A DNA stretch of 64,000 bases from Isoetes taiwanensis (Eukaryota; Streptophyta; Lycopodiopsida; Isoetales; Isoetaceae), in assembly GCA_021234155.1 (NCBI GenBank), contig JAJEKV010000050.1:6535199-6599198 (forward strand), in the 5' to 3' direction. The position numbers and the translations under genes were made by a program. Of the stretch, positions 9,752-19,991 are shown piece after piece (position 1 is the first letter of the stretch; the number at the start of each line of letters is the position of its first letter). The notes beneath the pieces were generated by a model that was given only the letters and a program-made list of their open reading frames with translations, had not been told where the DNA came from and did not search any database.

Positions 9752-11310
9752 GATGCACGACCATGTGACCATATATAATGAAGGTTTATGTGTAATTTCT
9801 ATAGTGCGTCAGGGTTGCCCCTCTCCCCCACACTCTTTGGCCTATACATTGATCAGCTGGAAGACTGGCTTTCTGAGCGCGGGGGTGCGGGCGCCCATCT
9901 CATGCATCACACAATCCAGCAACTCATATATGCTGACGATGTCGACCTCCTGGCCTATACTCCAGAGGACATGCAAGCGTCATCTGTATGCTCTTGACAC
10001 TTTTTGCCAATTCACTGGCATGCGAGTTAACTTGGCCAAAACTAGGGTGCTACTAGTTTCATCATTCCGTCAGCCAAGGCTTCCCTCATTCACTTACCAG
10101 GGACAAGATGTAGAGGTGGCTCCGACCTACAAGTATTTGGGGATCGAGTTCTCTACTACCACCCACTGGGATGCAGCCATCAGATTGCGTGTCACGGCGG
10201 GTTGGAAAGCACTATATGCCATGCAGAGCAATAGCAACAAGGCAGAGTTGTATGTCTGGGGCCACCAGTCACACCTGTTTAGGGCCTTGGTCGAGCCAGT
10301 TCTCCTGTACGGGACAGAGATGTGGGGTCCGGTGATATCCCCCACTACCTGGAATGATCTCGAGCAGGTGCAGAAAGCCTTCTTGGCATGAGCCCTTGGG
10401 GTAAAGTCCACGGTTCCATACCAGATCCTACTCCAGAAGACGGGTTTTCTACCACTTCAACGGGCTGCATTGGAACCCCATATTATTTACTTCCAGAAGG
10501 TGGTCGCTATGGGTGATATACGTTTGCCCAACCTTGCTTTGGCCATAGCAATGGGTCCCCAATGCCTCAAAGCCTGCTGGAAGGACAAGCAAGCTCAGCG
10601 GTTCTCACGTTGGGATGTACAGGCAAACAGATGAGTGTAGGTACGGACAAAGAAGGATTACAATGCACTAAAGATGTACCTAGATGCTAGTTTCCTTCGC
10701 AAGCTCTGGGATGAAGAGGCTTTGACATATGTTAACATGGCACATTATCAGCAGCAAGTCAATCTATGCTCACGAGAGGCCCACATCAGCACTTATGCAC
10801 CCATTTGCCCATGAAGAAGCGCAGACTTATAGCTTCCATTCACACGGGTGCATATCGTCTCCACATTGAGACAGGGCGGTGGACTCAGGAAGCACGTGAG
10901 GATAGGCTTTGTCAGTGTTGCCACCAGGGCGTCATTGAAGATGAATGTCGTGCCCTCCAGTTCTGCCCAGCGTTTATCCATATCCGAGCGCGGTATATTC
11001 GTTTAGTTTTGCCTGACCAGCCGCTGCAGAGCTATCAAATAGGGTGTCCGTGGGCTTGTTGGGGTCATACCTCCAAGAGGTTATGGATACACGGACTCAG
11101 TTGTGTCCTCCGGAACAGTATTGAATTGTCCTATGCAATTGTACAGTATACCAGCATACTTATTACTGCTAAGGTTTTTCCCTTGGAAACCCTTCGGGAC
11201 GTAGGTTTTTTAATCCTCATAGTATTACTGCTCTCTTTTTGTTTTGGTCCCATAGGCCAATTGGTCTTCGTGAATGATAAAAGTTTATTCTATTTTATTC
11301 TATTCTATTA
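9752..11310 (+). mobile_element. LINE family I, copy 3, 5' truncated with (TTCTA)n tail
   Basis: Starts within the RT just before VRQGCPLSPTLFGLYIDQ, carries YADDVDLLAYTPEDMQ at about 9928-9975, and runs through to the C-terminal Cys/His region (CQCCHQGVIEDE) near 10910. It is broken by a frameshift at about 9990, a TGA at 10389, stops near 10632-10640 and a frameshift near 10770. The 3' end is not poly(A) but a pentanucleotide run of the TTCTA type at about 11280-11315, as in copy 4. Such tails fit RTE-like elements better than L1. Its 3' flank is the decayed DDE-like gene on the other strand. Confidence 0.87.
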
Positions 11311-11330
11311 TTCTTAAGCCACTCCAAATT

Positions 11331-11528
11331 TTATTTAACAGCATGTTGTACAAAATAAGTGCCATGCTTCCTATCATTTGAAATATAGAAATGCACTGTT
11401 TTTTTTAGCTTGCCTTCCTTTTTCATCATTGAAATATGAACCAAAATCATAATCTGATCGGGATTCCAATGCTCTGATTGCACTTCTATCCCTGGGTTCA
11501 ATATGTAAGTTCTCTGCAAACTCAGCAA
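11331..11528 (-). pseudogene. DDE-like unknown-family ORF, C-terminal half (left duplicate)
   Basis: Carries PGIEVQSEHWNPDQI, ILVHISMMKKEG and FYISNDRKHGTYFVQHAVK, continuing the protein interrupted by the LINE. The left copy still reads TYFVQH where the right copy has a stop, so the two duplicates have decayed differently. The sequence stops at the TTCTA tail of LINE copy 3, which cut off the remaining C-terminus. Confidence 0.6.
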
Positions 11529-11791
11529 CAGACATACTGTTATTAGGTAGTTTTTTTTTTGAGGGCTAGATATTTAAGTTTTTATTAATATAGAATGAAT
11601 ACAAGCCTCTTTTGATGGGAAGAATTGAACGAGGCGTAAGAGAAAATGATTAAAGGAAAGAAACCCATCCACCAATAAGGTGACCTGTCCACCAATAAGG
11701 TGACCTGCATGTTCTATGTAGCAAGGCTGGAAGTGTCATCCGCCCTACTTGAATCCTCAATGCCCAAGTTGGACCATCTGCATTTGAAAGT

Positions 11792-12990
11792 CTATACCTG
11801 CCTCTGGATTTGACCAATGCGATCAAATTCTTTGTCGTATTGCTGCCCATACTTTTTCCTATGAGAAATAGCCATAAGGGCCGTTTCATAGGTAAACGAG
11901 TTCTGCATCTTGATCAGGGAGAAACTATCTCCATTGAGGGCCATGGCACATCGATGACACCAAATGACCCAAAGGGCAATAGTGATAAGAGAGTCTGTTA
12001 CCTTAGAGTAGCTCATGCAAGCAATGTTTGGCCAAGCTAAATCATCTCTCGTTGACTCAATGATAGGTAGAATCCACTCCCAAAATGGCATGACTTTTTG
12101 GGCAAAAGAACAAGTGGCTAACATCCTCCTCCTCATCGCAGCCCAAAGGCGGCGATTCGCACATGCATGCCCCTTCTTTGCAGTCTATCGTGGTACTAAG
12201 TGCATCTGCTTGAGCCATCCATTTATGTAATTGTAGCTTCACGGAACACCAAGATCTCCAACGCCGGACAAGCCAGAGAGGCCATCACTTCTTGAGTGAC
12301 ACCATGCTTTTTGGGCTGCCTTAAGAGGGCCCCTCTGGAGGAGCTCTTTGTACAGCCTCCTAGCAGTATTCTTCCTTTCCTAGCACGGTCATTTGTCGTT
12401 GTCTCCTATGTGGCCCGATAGCACATTTACCTTGGCCATTATTATGCAATATAGCCTCTGCTCACTTGATCATTTCCAACCTTGTTTCTAATCGCCCGAC
12501 CCGACAACCAACAATCCGCTCCTCATCCCATAGATCAACCAGCTTGGAGATGCCCACATTAATCCATTTCTTGCAGGCCCTTGGGTGCAAAAAGCAATAG
12601 GAACATCCCTACTATCGATTTCGGGGTTCCGGAAGATGCTTTGCCGACTTCCCAATGCAAGTTGTCCATACCACAATGGGGTGCAATCTCTTGCCAAGCC
12701 GTGAACATCCCCATGAGAACAGCTGAAGTACATGGAGCCACCTTGAAGGGGTAGAACGCAGCCCCCCACGGCAATTCAAATGGTAGAGCAGGCCTTCCCT
12801 TAGAGTGACATGCTTGCAACCAAAACCTGATCAGATCCATGGCTGGAGAGTCTTCGCCTTGTAGCACCCGCCAAACTAACTTAGCTGCCAAGCATTGTGC
12901 ATGCACCATTAGATCCTTGCAGCCAAGTCCACCATCACTCCTTGCCCGGCAAATTTCAGACCATGCCAACTTGGAGTTTTTGCCCAAATA
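11792..12990 (-). pseudogene. L1-like LINE C-terminal region with zf-RVT domain
   Basis: The frame 12987-12559 continues the thumb (SEICRARSDGGLGCKDL). After a gap, 12242-12057 gives the Cys/His zf-RVT signature ending CDEEEDVSHLFFCPKS. The frame 12136-11792 follows, with WIWC-type helical residues (ALWVIWCHRCAM) typical of the end of plant LINE proteins. Two or more frame changes separate these pieces. Confidence 0.8.
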
Positions 12991-13985
12991 AATCTTCTAA
13001 TAAGCCTTTGAATGCGCTCATACACATCCTTCGGGGCCACAACAATTGCCGAGTAGTATACATGGGAAGAGGCAAAAATCGTATTGGCAATGGTGATTCT
13101 TCCTGCTATAGACAGCCCAGAAATTGACCAAAGGCCCATCCTCTTTCTTATCCTATCAAGGATGGGATTCCAAATACCTTTTGCAGACATGTCATTCCCT
13201 AAAGGTATGCCAAGCAGCTTGGTTGTCATTCCTTCCTCCAAAATGTTCAGCCCCAAAACCTGAGCCCTTGCTATGGCATTAGCATCATAGCTAGGAGGGA
13301 TCACGATGCATTTAGCTTTGTTTATTTCTACCCCAGTGGCAGAGCCAAATACCTTTAAGATGTTAAAGAATTCCTCCAAACTTTGGTGGCCTTGTCTGAA
13401 TAAATGCAAATGTGTCATCCGCAAACTGAGAGAGACATACTTGCTTACCTTGTTGAGGGAGGAGAAGCCCGTTGATTTTACCTTCAGCAGACCTCATGGC
13501 GACTAGCCTTGTGAGGACATTGGCAATCAGCAGGAATAAGTATGGTGCTAACGGGCAGCCTTGCCTGACACCTTGCTGCAATTGAAACTGCTTGCCATGG
13601 TGGCCATTAATGATCAGGGATGATTTTGCAAGCTTATTCAGGCCCATCACCATTTCTATGAAACCTCTGGCAAATCCCATTCTCTTGAGGATGTTGGCAA
13701 GGCAATCCCAACGTATGGTGTCAAATGCCCTTCGAAAATCAAGCTTTAACATGAGACAATCCTGCGCGGAAGATTTGCACCATGCCAAACCCTCAGAAGC
13801 CAAGACATAGTTATCAAAGATGCATCTCTTTGGGAGAAAGGCAGTCTGCTCCCTTCCGATAATTCTGCAAAGGATTGGTTTTAACCTGAATGCCAACAGC
13901 TTAGCTAGTATTTTGTACGTTGTCCCTGTCAAAGCTATGGGCCTCCATTCTGATATGGATTGGGGCCTCTCCACCTTTGGGACTC
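12909..13985 (-). pseudogene. L1-like LINE reverse transcriptase, one frameshift
   Basis: The frame entering at 13985 encodes the RT start SEWRPIALTGTTYKILAK, followed by LKLDFRRAFDTIRWDCL, GVRQGCPLAPYLFLL and the catalytic SQFADDTFAFIQ (about 13430-13395). A frameshift near 13400 moves to the frame 13424-12909, which carries the post-catalytic block EINKAKCIVIPP, TTKLLGIPLG and the WSISGLSIAGRI thumb. This order is standard for plant L1 elements, clearly different from family I. The endonuclease and ORF1 are absent because of 5' truncation. Apart from the single frameshift the RT is well preserved, so the insertion is relatively young. Confidence 0.88.
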
Positions 13986-13995
13986 GACACACCTT

Positions 13996-14345
13996 TTAAA
14001 TTGTTTGCTCTCCAGTGTGCCATAAAGTTATGACCTGTAAACTTAGGAGCTGATTTTTCATGTTCTTTAATACAATAGATGCTTTCTTATTCTGATTAAC
14101 TAACCTAAGCCTTCTGGATGTACCTTTTTTGAAAGGCTCATTGACATATGCATATACTTGCCAAACGACATCCTGAATGAATGTTCTATGTTCCTCTTTT
14201 GGACAAATATCTATCTTCTTCACTCCACATTCGCACATTCGTCTTTGACACATTTTAATTTATGCCATTCATCTGTCACATATTTCTCGCAAACTATTGA
14301 CCTCCACAAGCTACTGACATCTTCTCGTTTGCTTGACATATTCTA
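13996..14345 (-). pseudogene. DDE-like unknown-family ORF, N-terminal half (left duplicate)
   Basis: Positions 14253-13996 encode CECGVKKIDICPKEEHRTF, VIWQVYAYVNEPF-like residues and a basic stretch. These match the intact-looking copy at 16.62-16.16 kb. An upstream piece (about 14345-14255, other frame) would carry the first residues. The LINE at 11551-13985 separates it from its C-terminal half at 11528-11331. See the entry at 16130 for the family. Confidence 0.6.
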
Positions 14346-14866
14346 TTGCACTCTTGGGATGCACAAGCAGCAAGTGCAATAAACATGTAGAGACTCACAC
14401 ATATATTGAAGGTCTTTCTGTACAGATTTGCTTGCTCATGTTTGACACAACAACATGTGTTCCTCTGTTTCAATACTCGAACTGTCGAAGGCGAATCTTA
14501 GCATTACAATAAGTAATTGTACTTGTATTTGTTTCAGCAAACAATAAAAAGTTATCTAAACAGATACAAAGCAGTTTGCTTTTTTTTTCTGTCCGCCTCA
14601 AAAAAATTCTTATTTTCTCCCCCTCGTCAACTAACTGTGTTTATTTTTTTTCTCACATCCACCGCCATGTGTTCTGAGCGAAATCGATTGTATCAGAGAA
14701 AAATCTATGGGACTTTTTTTGCTTCAATTGCCCACTTGCCTTAGCGAATCAGATAGACAGTCTAATTCCAATGCCAAATTCTTCAGCTCAACTTTGAAAC
14801 CATCCAATCCGGCCTCTTCTCTTGCAGATTGGCAGAAGAATAATCTGTCCACCATATCCAAATCTT

Positions 14867-14911
14867 GCCATAGCAATGGGTCCCCAACGCCTCAAAGCAC
14901 TATATGCCATG
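14867..14911. other. Duplication junction with templated patches
   Basis: Flank sequence ending TTGCCATAGC passes into 31 bp matching LINE positions 10543-10573. It then passes into 12 bp matching 10211-10222, and then into the start of the second duplicate (matching 10111 onward). Each switch occurs at a few shared bases (GCCATAGC, AAAGC, ATG/GTAGAGG). Confidence 0.75.
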
Positions 14912-16125
14912 TAGAGGTGGCTCCGACCTACAAGTATTTGAGGATCGAGTTCTCTACTACCACCCACTGGGATGCAGCCATTAGGTTGCGTGTCACAGCG
15001 GGTTGGAAAGCACTATATGCCATACAGAGCAACAACCATAAGGCAGAGTTGTATGCCTGGGGCCACCAGTCACACCTGTTTAGGGCCTTGGGCGAGCCGG
15101 TTCTTCTGTACGGGGGGTAGAGGTGTGGGGTCTGGTGATATCCCCTACCACCTAGAATGATCTCGAGCAGGTGCAGAAAGCCTTCCTGGCACGATCCCGT
15201 GGGGTAAAGTCCACAGTTCCATACCAGATCCTACTCCAGGAGACAGGTTTTCTACCACTTCAACGGGTTGCATTGGAATGCCATATTATTTACTTCTAGA
15301 AGGTGGTGCTATGGGTGATACACGTTTGCCCAGCCTTGCTTTGGCCGTAGCAATGGGTCTCCAACGCCTCAAAGCCTGCTGGAAGGACAAGCAAGCTTAG
15401 TGGTTCTCACGTTGGGATGTACAGGCAAACAGATACGTGCAGGTATGGACAAAGAAGGATCACAATGCACTAAAGTTGTACCTAGATGCTAGTTTCCTTC
15501 GCAAGCTTTGGGATGCAGAGTCTCTGACACATGTTAAGATGGAAAACTATCAGCAGCAAGTCAATCCTATGCTCACGAGAGGCCCACATCAGTACTTGTG
15601 CACCCATTTGCCCATGAAGAAGTGTAGACTTATAGCTTCCATTCGCACGGGTGCATATCGTCTCTGCATTGAGACAGGGCGTTGGACTCGAGAAGCACGG
15701 GAGGCTAGGCCTTGTCAGTGTTGCCACCAGGGCGTCATTAAAGATGAATGTCATGCCCTCCAGATCTGCCCAGTGTTTGCCCATATCCAAGCGCAGTATG
15801 TTCGTTTAGTTTTGCATGACCAGTTGCTGCATGAGTTATTGAATACGGCGTCCATGGGCTTGTTGGGATCATACCTCCAAGAGGTTATGGATACAAGGAC
15901 TCAGTTGTGTCCTCGGGGACAGTATTGAATTATCCTATACAATTGTACAGTATACCAGCATACTTATTACTGCTAAGGTTTTTCCCCCGAAAACCCTTCG
16001 GGGCGTGGGTTTTTTAATCCTGACAGAATACGCTTGCTGCTCTCTTTTTGTTTGGGTCCCATAAGCCAATTGGTCTTTGTGGACCATAAAAGTTTATTCT
16101 ACTCTATTCTATTCTATTATTCTTA
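14911..16125 (+). mobile_element. LINE family I, copy 4 (right duplicate of copy 3)
   Basis: Begins inside the RT at VEVAPTYKYLRIEFSTTTHW and runs to the Cys/His C-terminus (CQCCHQGVIKDE near 15715-15750). It ends in the same TTCTA-type tail at about 16095-16122. Stops and frameshifts differ from copy 3, for example a TAG near 15117. The C-terminal 163-codon stretch 15437-15928 is open. It shares its downstream flank with copy 3, so it arose by DNA duplication, not by a separate insertion. Confidence 0.87.
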
Positions 16126-16129
16126 AGCC

Positions 16130-16740
16130 ACTCCAAATTTTATTTAACAGCATGTTGTACAAATTAAGTGCCATGCTTCCTATCATTTGAAATATAGAAA
16201 TGCACTGCTTTTTTTAGCTTGCCTTCCTTTTTCATCATTGAAATATGAACCAAAATTGTAATCTGATCGGGATTCCAGTGATCTGATTGCACTTCTATCC
16301 CTGGCTTCAATGTGTAGTTCTCTGCAAACTCAGCAACAAACAATATACTGTTATTAGGTAGTTTCTCAACACACCTTTTAGATTGTTTGCTCTCCAGTGT
16401 GCCAAAAGTTATGATCTGTAAACTTAGGAGCCGATTTTTCATGTTCTTTAATAAAATAGATGCTTTGTTATTCTGATTAACTAACCTAAGCCTTTTAGAT
16501 GTACCTGTTTTGAAAGGCTCGTTGACATATGCATATACTTGCCAAATGACATCCTGAATGAATGTTCCATGTTCCTCTTTTGGACAAATATCTATCTTCT
16601 TCACTCCACATTCGCACATTCATCTTTGATACATTTTAATTTATGCCATTCATCTGTCACATATTTCTCGCAAACTGCTGACCTCCACAAGCTACTGACA
16701 TCTTCTCGTTTGCTTGACATATTCTATTGCGCTCCTGGGA
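16130..16740 (-). pseudogene. DDE-like ORF of an uncharacterised family (right duplicate, best copy)
   Basis: A frame from about 16720 reads MSSKREDVSSLWRSAVCEKY and then shifts by one base near 16618 into a 151-codon frame (16619-16164). That frame contains CECGVKKIDICPKEEH, a basic RLRLVNQN stretch, FVAEFAENYTLKPGIEVQS, HWNPDQITILVHI and FYISNDRKHGT. A stop follows just before FVQHAVK. The block order (C..CG, xFAENY...Q...HW...Q.T..V, FYISxDxxHD...FVQH) resembles a family of repeated plant and animal genes that I recall as transposase-like, with a WSDG..QFK block further on. That later block is missing here because the LINE tail cut it off. The family call is from memory and unverified. Confidence 0.5.
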
Positions 16741-17383
16741 TGCACAAGCAGCAAGTCCAATAAACATGTAGAGACTCACACATATCATTGAATGTCTTTC
16801 TGCACAGATCTGCTTGCTCATGTTTGACACAACAACATGTGTTCCTCTGTTTCAATACTCGCACTGTCGAAGGCGAATCTTAGCATTACAATAGGTAACT
16901 ATACTTGTATTTGTTTCAGCAAACAATAAAAAGTTATCTAAACATATATAAAGCAGTTTGCTTTTTTTTCTGTCCGCCTCAAAAAAATTCTTATTTTCTC
17001 CCCCTCGTCAACTAATTGTGTTTATTTTTTTTCTCACATCCACCGCCATGTGTTCTGAGCGAAATCGATTGTATCAGAGAAAAATCTATAGGACTTTTTT
17101 TGCTTTAATCGCCCACTGCTTCACGAATCAGATAGACAGTCTAATTCCAATGCCAAATCCTTCAGCTCAACTTTTAATCCATCCAATCGGTCCTATTCTC
17201 TTGCAGATTGGCGGCCTCGTCTCTTGCGGATTGGTAGAAGAATAATCTGTCCACCATATCCAAACCTTGCCATAGCGGTGGGTGAAAAGGCTACCTTCAA
17301 TCGATTCAAGCCGTATTCACATGGAAGGAATGGGCGGTGCATTTGACGGTGCTCTAAATCGCGCTGCGCAGCTGGCTGCCAAC

Positions 17384-17870
17384 TCAAATCACATGATCTA
17401 AATAGGGCGTGTTGGAATGTTGGAGTATGTGTAATGGGCACACCAATCCATTCCAGCCTTCACCACAATCCACAAATTCTGATTGAAAACATTCTGCAAC
17501 ACACTTTTCTTCAAAATCGTCTTGACACCAGTAACCATGTTGCCTTTCAACCACGATTTCCACATGCATAGCTTCTGCCAATGCTGCAGATCTGTGATCT
17601 TGCTTCCACTCCAATCACTTTTGAGTCGGATTGTTCTTGTGGTGACCGTGAGACTGTTCTTAAGCATCAATCGAATCAGTGATTGTTTCTTGCCTTGAGC
17701 AACTGAGATGCCTGGAGCACAACACTAATCGCTGCTTCACTTTTCATCTTGCCATCCTTACATTCCATAGCCTGCTTGATAGAGTCATAGGATCCTGGAA
17801 GACTTGCCAGTATAGCCATAGCCAAATCCTCATAGAGGTCCTGGGTTCGATCCCCAGCCTGTCCACCCAA
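17384..17870 (-). pseudogene. Ty1/copia gag remnant
   Basis: Positions 17870-17676 encode EDLAMAILASLPGSYDSIK, the signature of the copia-type gag helical domain, and end QASQLLKARNNH. Positions 17670-17384 continue in shifted frames. Around 17575-17545 a CGNRG piece and, in another frame, an HGYWCQ piece look like the two halves of a CCHC zinc knuckle split by a frameshift. No protease, integrase or RT follows, so only a gag fragment remains. Confidence 0.5.
17841..17857 (+). other. tRNA T-arm / pol III B-box-like sequence
   Basis: CTGGGTTCGATCCCCAG forms a perfect 5-bp stem with a 7-base TTCGATC loop and contains the B-box GGTTCGATCCC. No convincing remainder of a tRNA is present upstream, so it may be a SINE scrap or chance. 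Confidence 0.35.
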
Positions 17871-17899
17871 TCATAGAAGGCTCATTTCTCAACAGGGCG

Positions 17900-18955
17900 G
17901 TCTGCAGCAGCGGAAGAATTTTGGCTGGAAATTGGAATTTTCTGCTTCAAATTGGAGCAGCTATGTGAACACATTTGCCATGAAACGACAAATAAACAAC
18001 AGCGTATATGGCCACCGATGGAGCGGTGGCCGCGGCCGGAGGCTCAAACCCTTGCCGGGAATGGTCCCAAGGCTTCAAAAAAAAACACGTACATGTGACT
18101 ACGCCTTCATTTGCTTCTTGCCCTGCATTCTCGCAGCATATCGCTGCAAGCATAACTGTTGCTCCTTCGTTCATTGTCGTTGCGAGCTCAGTTAGAAATT
18201 GATCTGTCAGGGCTGGTTTTGGAGGATTTAAACGCATCTCTGCAACAAAAAGTACAAAAAATCAGACAAGATTATCTTCGAAACATTCCAAAGCCCATTT
18301 CAAATAATCAAAATCAATCTAAACAAACAGAGAATTAAATTTTGGGAATTGGTGGGGTTGAATTTTTTGTTCCACAAGCTCGTCCTATTTCTTCTCAGAT
18401 TTTTTGAAGCGGGAAAACAAGCAGAAACGGATCCCTTTTTTTGCCGACACAATATTCCAGACTATAATTAAGTTCATAATGTATTTGGGAATGGGATCAC
18501 AATATATTTGGAGGAGTTGAAGAGAAAAATTTGGCAGGAGATTGTTTTATGCAATCAGCCGAATGTCTACTTTGAGAAAAGAAACTAGGGTAGAAATTGA
18601 AGCAGGCGAGGGATAATTTCCTTCTTTTCCATTATATCTTTAAATTTGTTGCTATTTGCAAGAGAAATGGTCACATTAATATTATTGCAACAAAAAAAGT
18701 CAACCATAAATTTAAAATTTCTTTTACGAAATTGTTAGTATTTGCAAAAGAAAGGGCCTGCAAACAACACCATCTTCTTAGTTCATTCTTAGTACTTCAT
18801 GTTTAAAAAACCACATGGTATGCACTATTGATCGTCTCTCCTTTCCAACACGTCCGTTGCCATAGCTTCCGGCCATGCAATCCCCCACAGGATCGCATAC
18901 TTCTTTTCAAACAACATGTGCCCCATTTTCATTTTTGTGTGTGTTTTATGACATT
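17900..18955. other. No recognised gene
   Basis: A moderately GC-rich stretch (17.99-18.24 kb) is followed by AT-rich DNA. A 96-codon minus frame (18237-17947) begins with a plausible coding-like N-terminus but has no recognised domain. I do not call it as a gene. Confidence 0.4.
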
Positions 18956-18959
18956 GACT

Positions 18960-19762
18960 AATTATTAATATGCACACTAGGAAGTGGGCAAAGCATGTTA
19001 GAATATAATGTTAATATTGATATTAGGCAAAATAGGGTGTGCCAATGTCCTAATAGTATTCTAATTTGAACTATGTCCTAATAGTATTCTAATTTGAACT
19101 ATGTCCTAATAGAGTACAGTAAGTCAAATCATGTTGCTTAAGATCTACATTATCAATGTTCATATTCTATCCACCTTTATTTGAATTTCGGACGACCTTG
19201 ACAACATATCGAACATGCAAACAAAGGCACTATAATACTTATGCCTTGGGGAGTAGAAAAAGGTGCCCCTAATTATGCATCACTTCAAGGTGGAATTGCA
19301 AATTAAAGCCCCACGTCTATTTCTTGTGACACAAATTCATCGTTACTAAACTACAATAGCGAGTCCAACCCCATATATTTGGAACCAAAGAAATATTCAT
19401 GGCGACGATAAATTTCTTGTGTACATAACTAAAAGTTATATAAAGTACAAAGTTATGGCTAAAACCCAAGTTCTGCTAAACAAACTTATGATGCTTGTGG
19501 ATAAATGGTTCCTAATGTCAAATTCTGAATAGTTCAAAATTTGAATAATAGAGTGCCCACAATCCATAAGTCTGATGTAAGTTTTTCGATACCATGATGC
19601 GGGATATTACATGAGAAGCAACTTTTATATGTATGCGCGAAACAATTCGTGTCAATAAACTTTTTCTCGGTGGGCTTTAAGGAAGACGTGTATTAATGAA
19701 TAAATAAAGTAACTTTAAATAAAGTAATTTTATTCGTTGTACAAGTTTTCTGCTTCCAAATT
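18960..19762. repeat. Dispersed AT-rich repeat, short copy (partner at 7.3-9.75 kb)
   Basis: Collinear with blocks of the 7.3-9.75 kb repeat but lacking the 1.56-kb middle segment. It also holds a local tandem (GTCCTAATAGTATTCTAATT, three partial copies at 19045-19115). Similarity ends at about 19762, which marks the edge of unique DNA belonging to the PPR gene's 3' side. Confidence 0.7.
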
Positions 19763-19991
19763 TGTCTCTCATTTCTGTGGAATAAAAATGTCCAGTTATT
19801 TTGACCACCCCAAGGCGTTGTTCATGCATCTCTTTAATGAGTCTCATTTCTCCACATCTCCAGGATGCAAAAATATGCAACAAGGTGCATCCCTAATAAT
19901 TTCCCTTATCATTGTGAATTCTGCAGGGACTATGCAAATCGTATCAGCAACATGTCAACCAGCAACATGCCAATCGCAGACACTATAACTT

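Larger units (their letters stand above)
11551..13985 (-). mobile_element. L1-like LINE (family II), 5' truncated, minus strand
   Basis: The poly(T) at 11551-11560 is the reverse complement of a poly(A) tail preceded by CCCTC. The element then reads leftwards from RT (13985) to the zf-RVT domain (about 12060-12240). It interrupts the DDE-like gene: the sequence TTAGGTAGTTT before it and CTCGACACACC after it are contiguous (TTAGGTAGTTTCTCAACACACC, with one A/G difference) at about 16350-16372 in the duplicate copy. No clear target-site duplication is visible, unlike the other two family II copies. Confidence 0.88.
10111..14874. repeat. Segmental tandem duplication, left copy (with LINE insertion)
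   Basis: From 10111 onward (LINE family I RT, tail, DDE-like ORF and flank) the sequence is repeated at 14911-17255. The left copy contains one extra block, the L1-like LINE at about 11551-13985. Without that insert both copies are about 2.35 kb and align along their whole length. The junction at 14867-14911 is described separately. Confidence 0.87.
14911..17255. repeat. Segmental tandem duplication, right copy (no LINE insertion)
   Basis: Second copy of the 10111-14874 unit. It ends at CCAAACCTTGCCATAGCGGTGGG near 17255, where the left copy switches into LINE sequence. It preserves the empty site of the L1-like LINE at about 16350-16372. Confidence 0.87.

Noticed and set aside
11551-13985. 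A target duplication for the minus-strand L1-like LINE
   Set aside because: Comparison with the empty site shows the flanks join without duplicated bases that can be told from the poly(T) and microhomology.
17841-17857. A tRNA gene
   Set aside because: Only a T-arm is convincing; no D-arm, anticodon arm or acceptor stem can be paired upstream.
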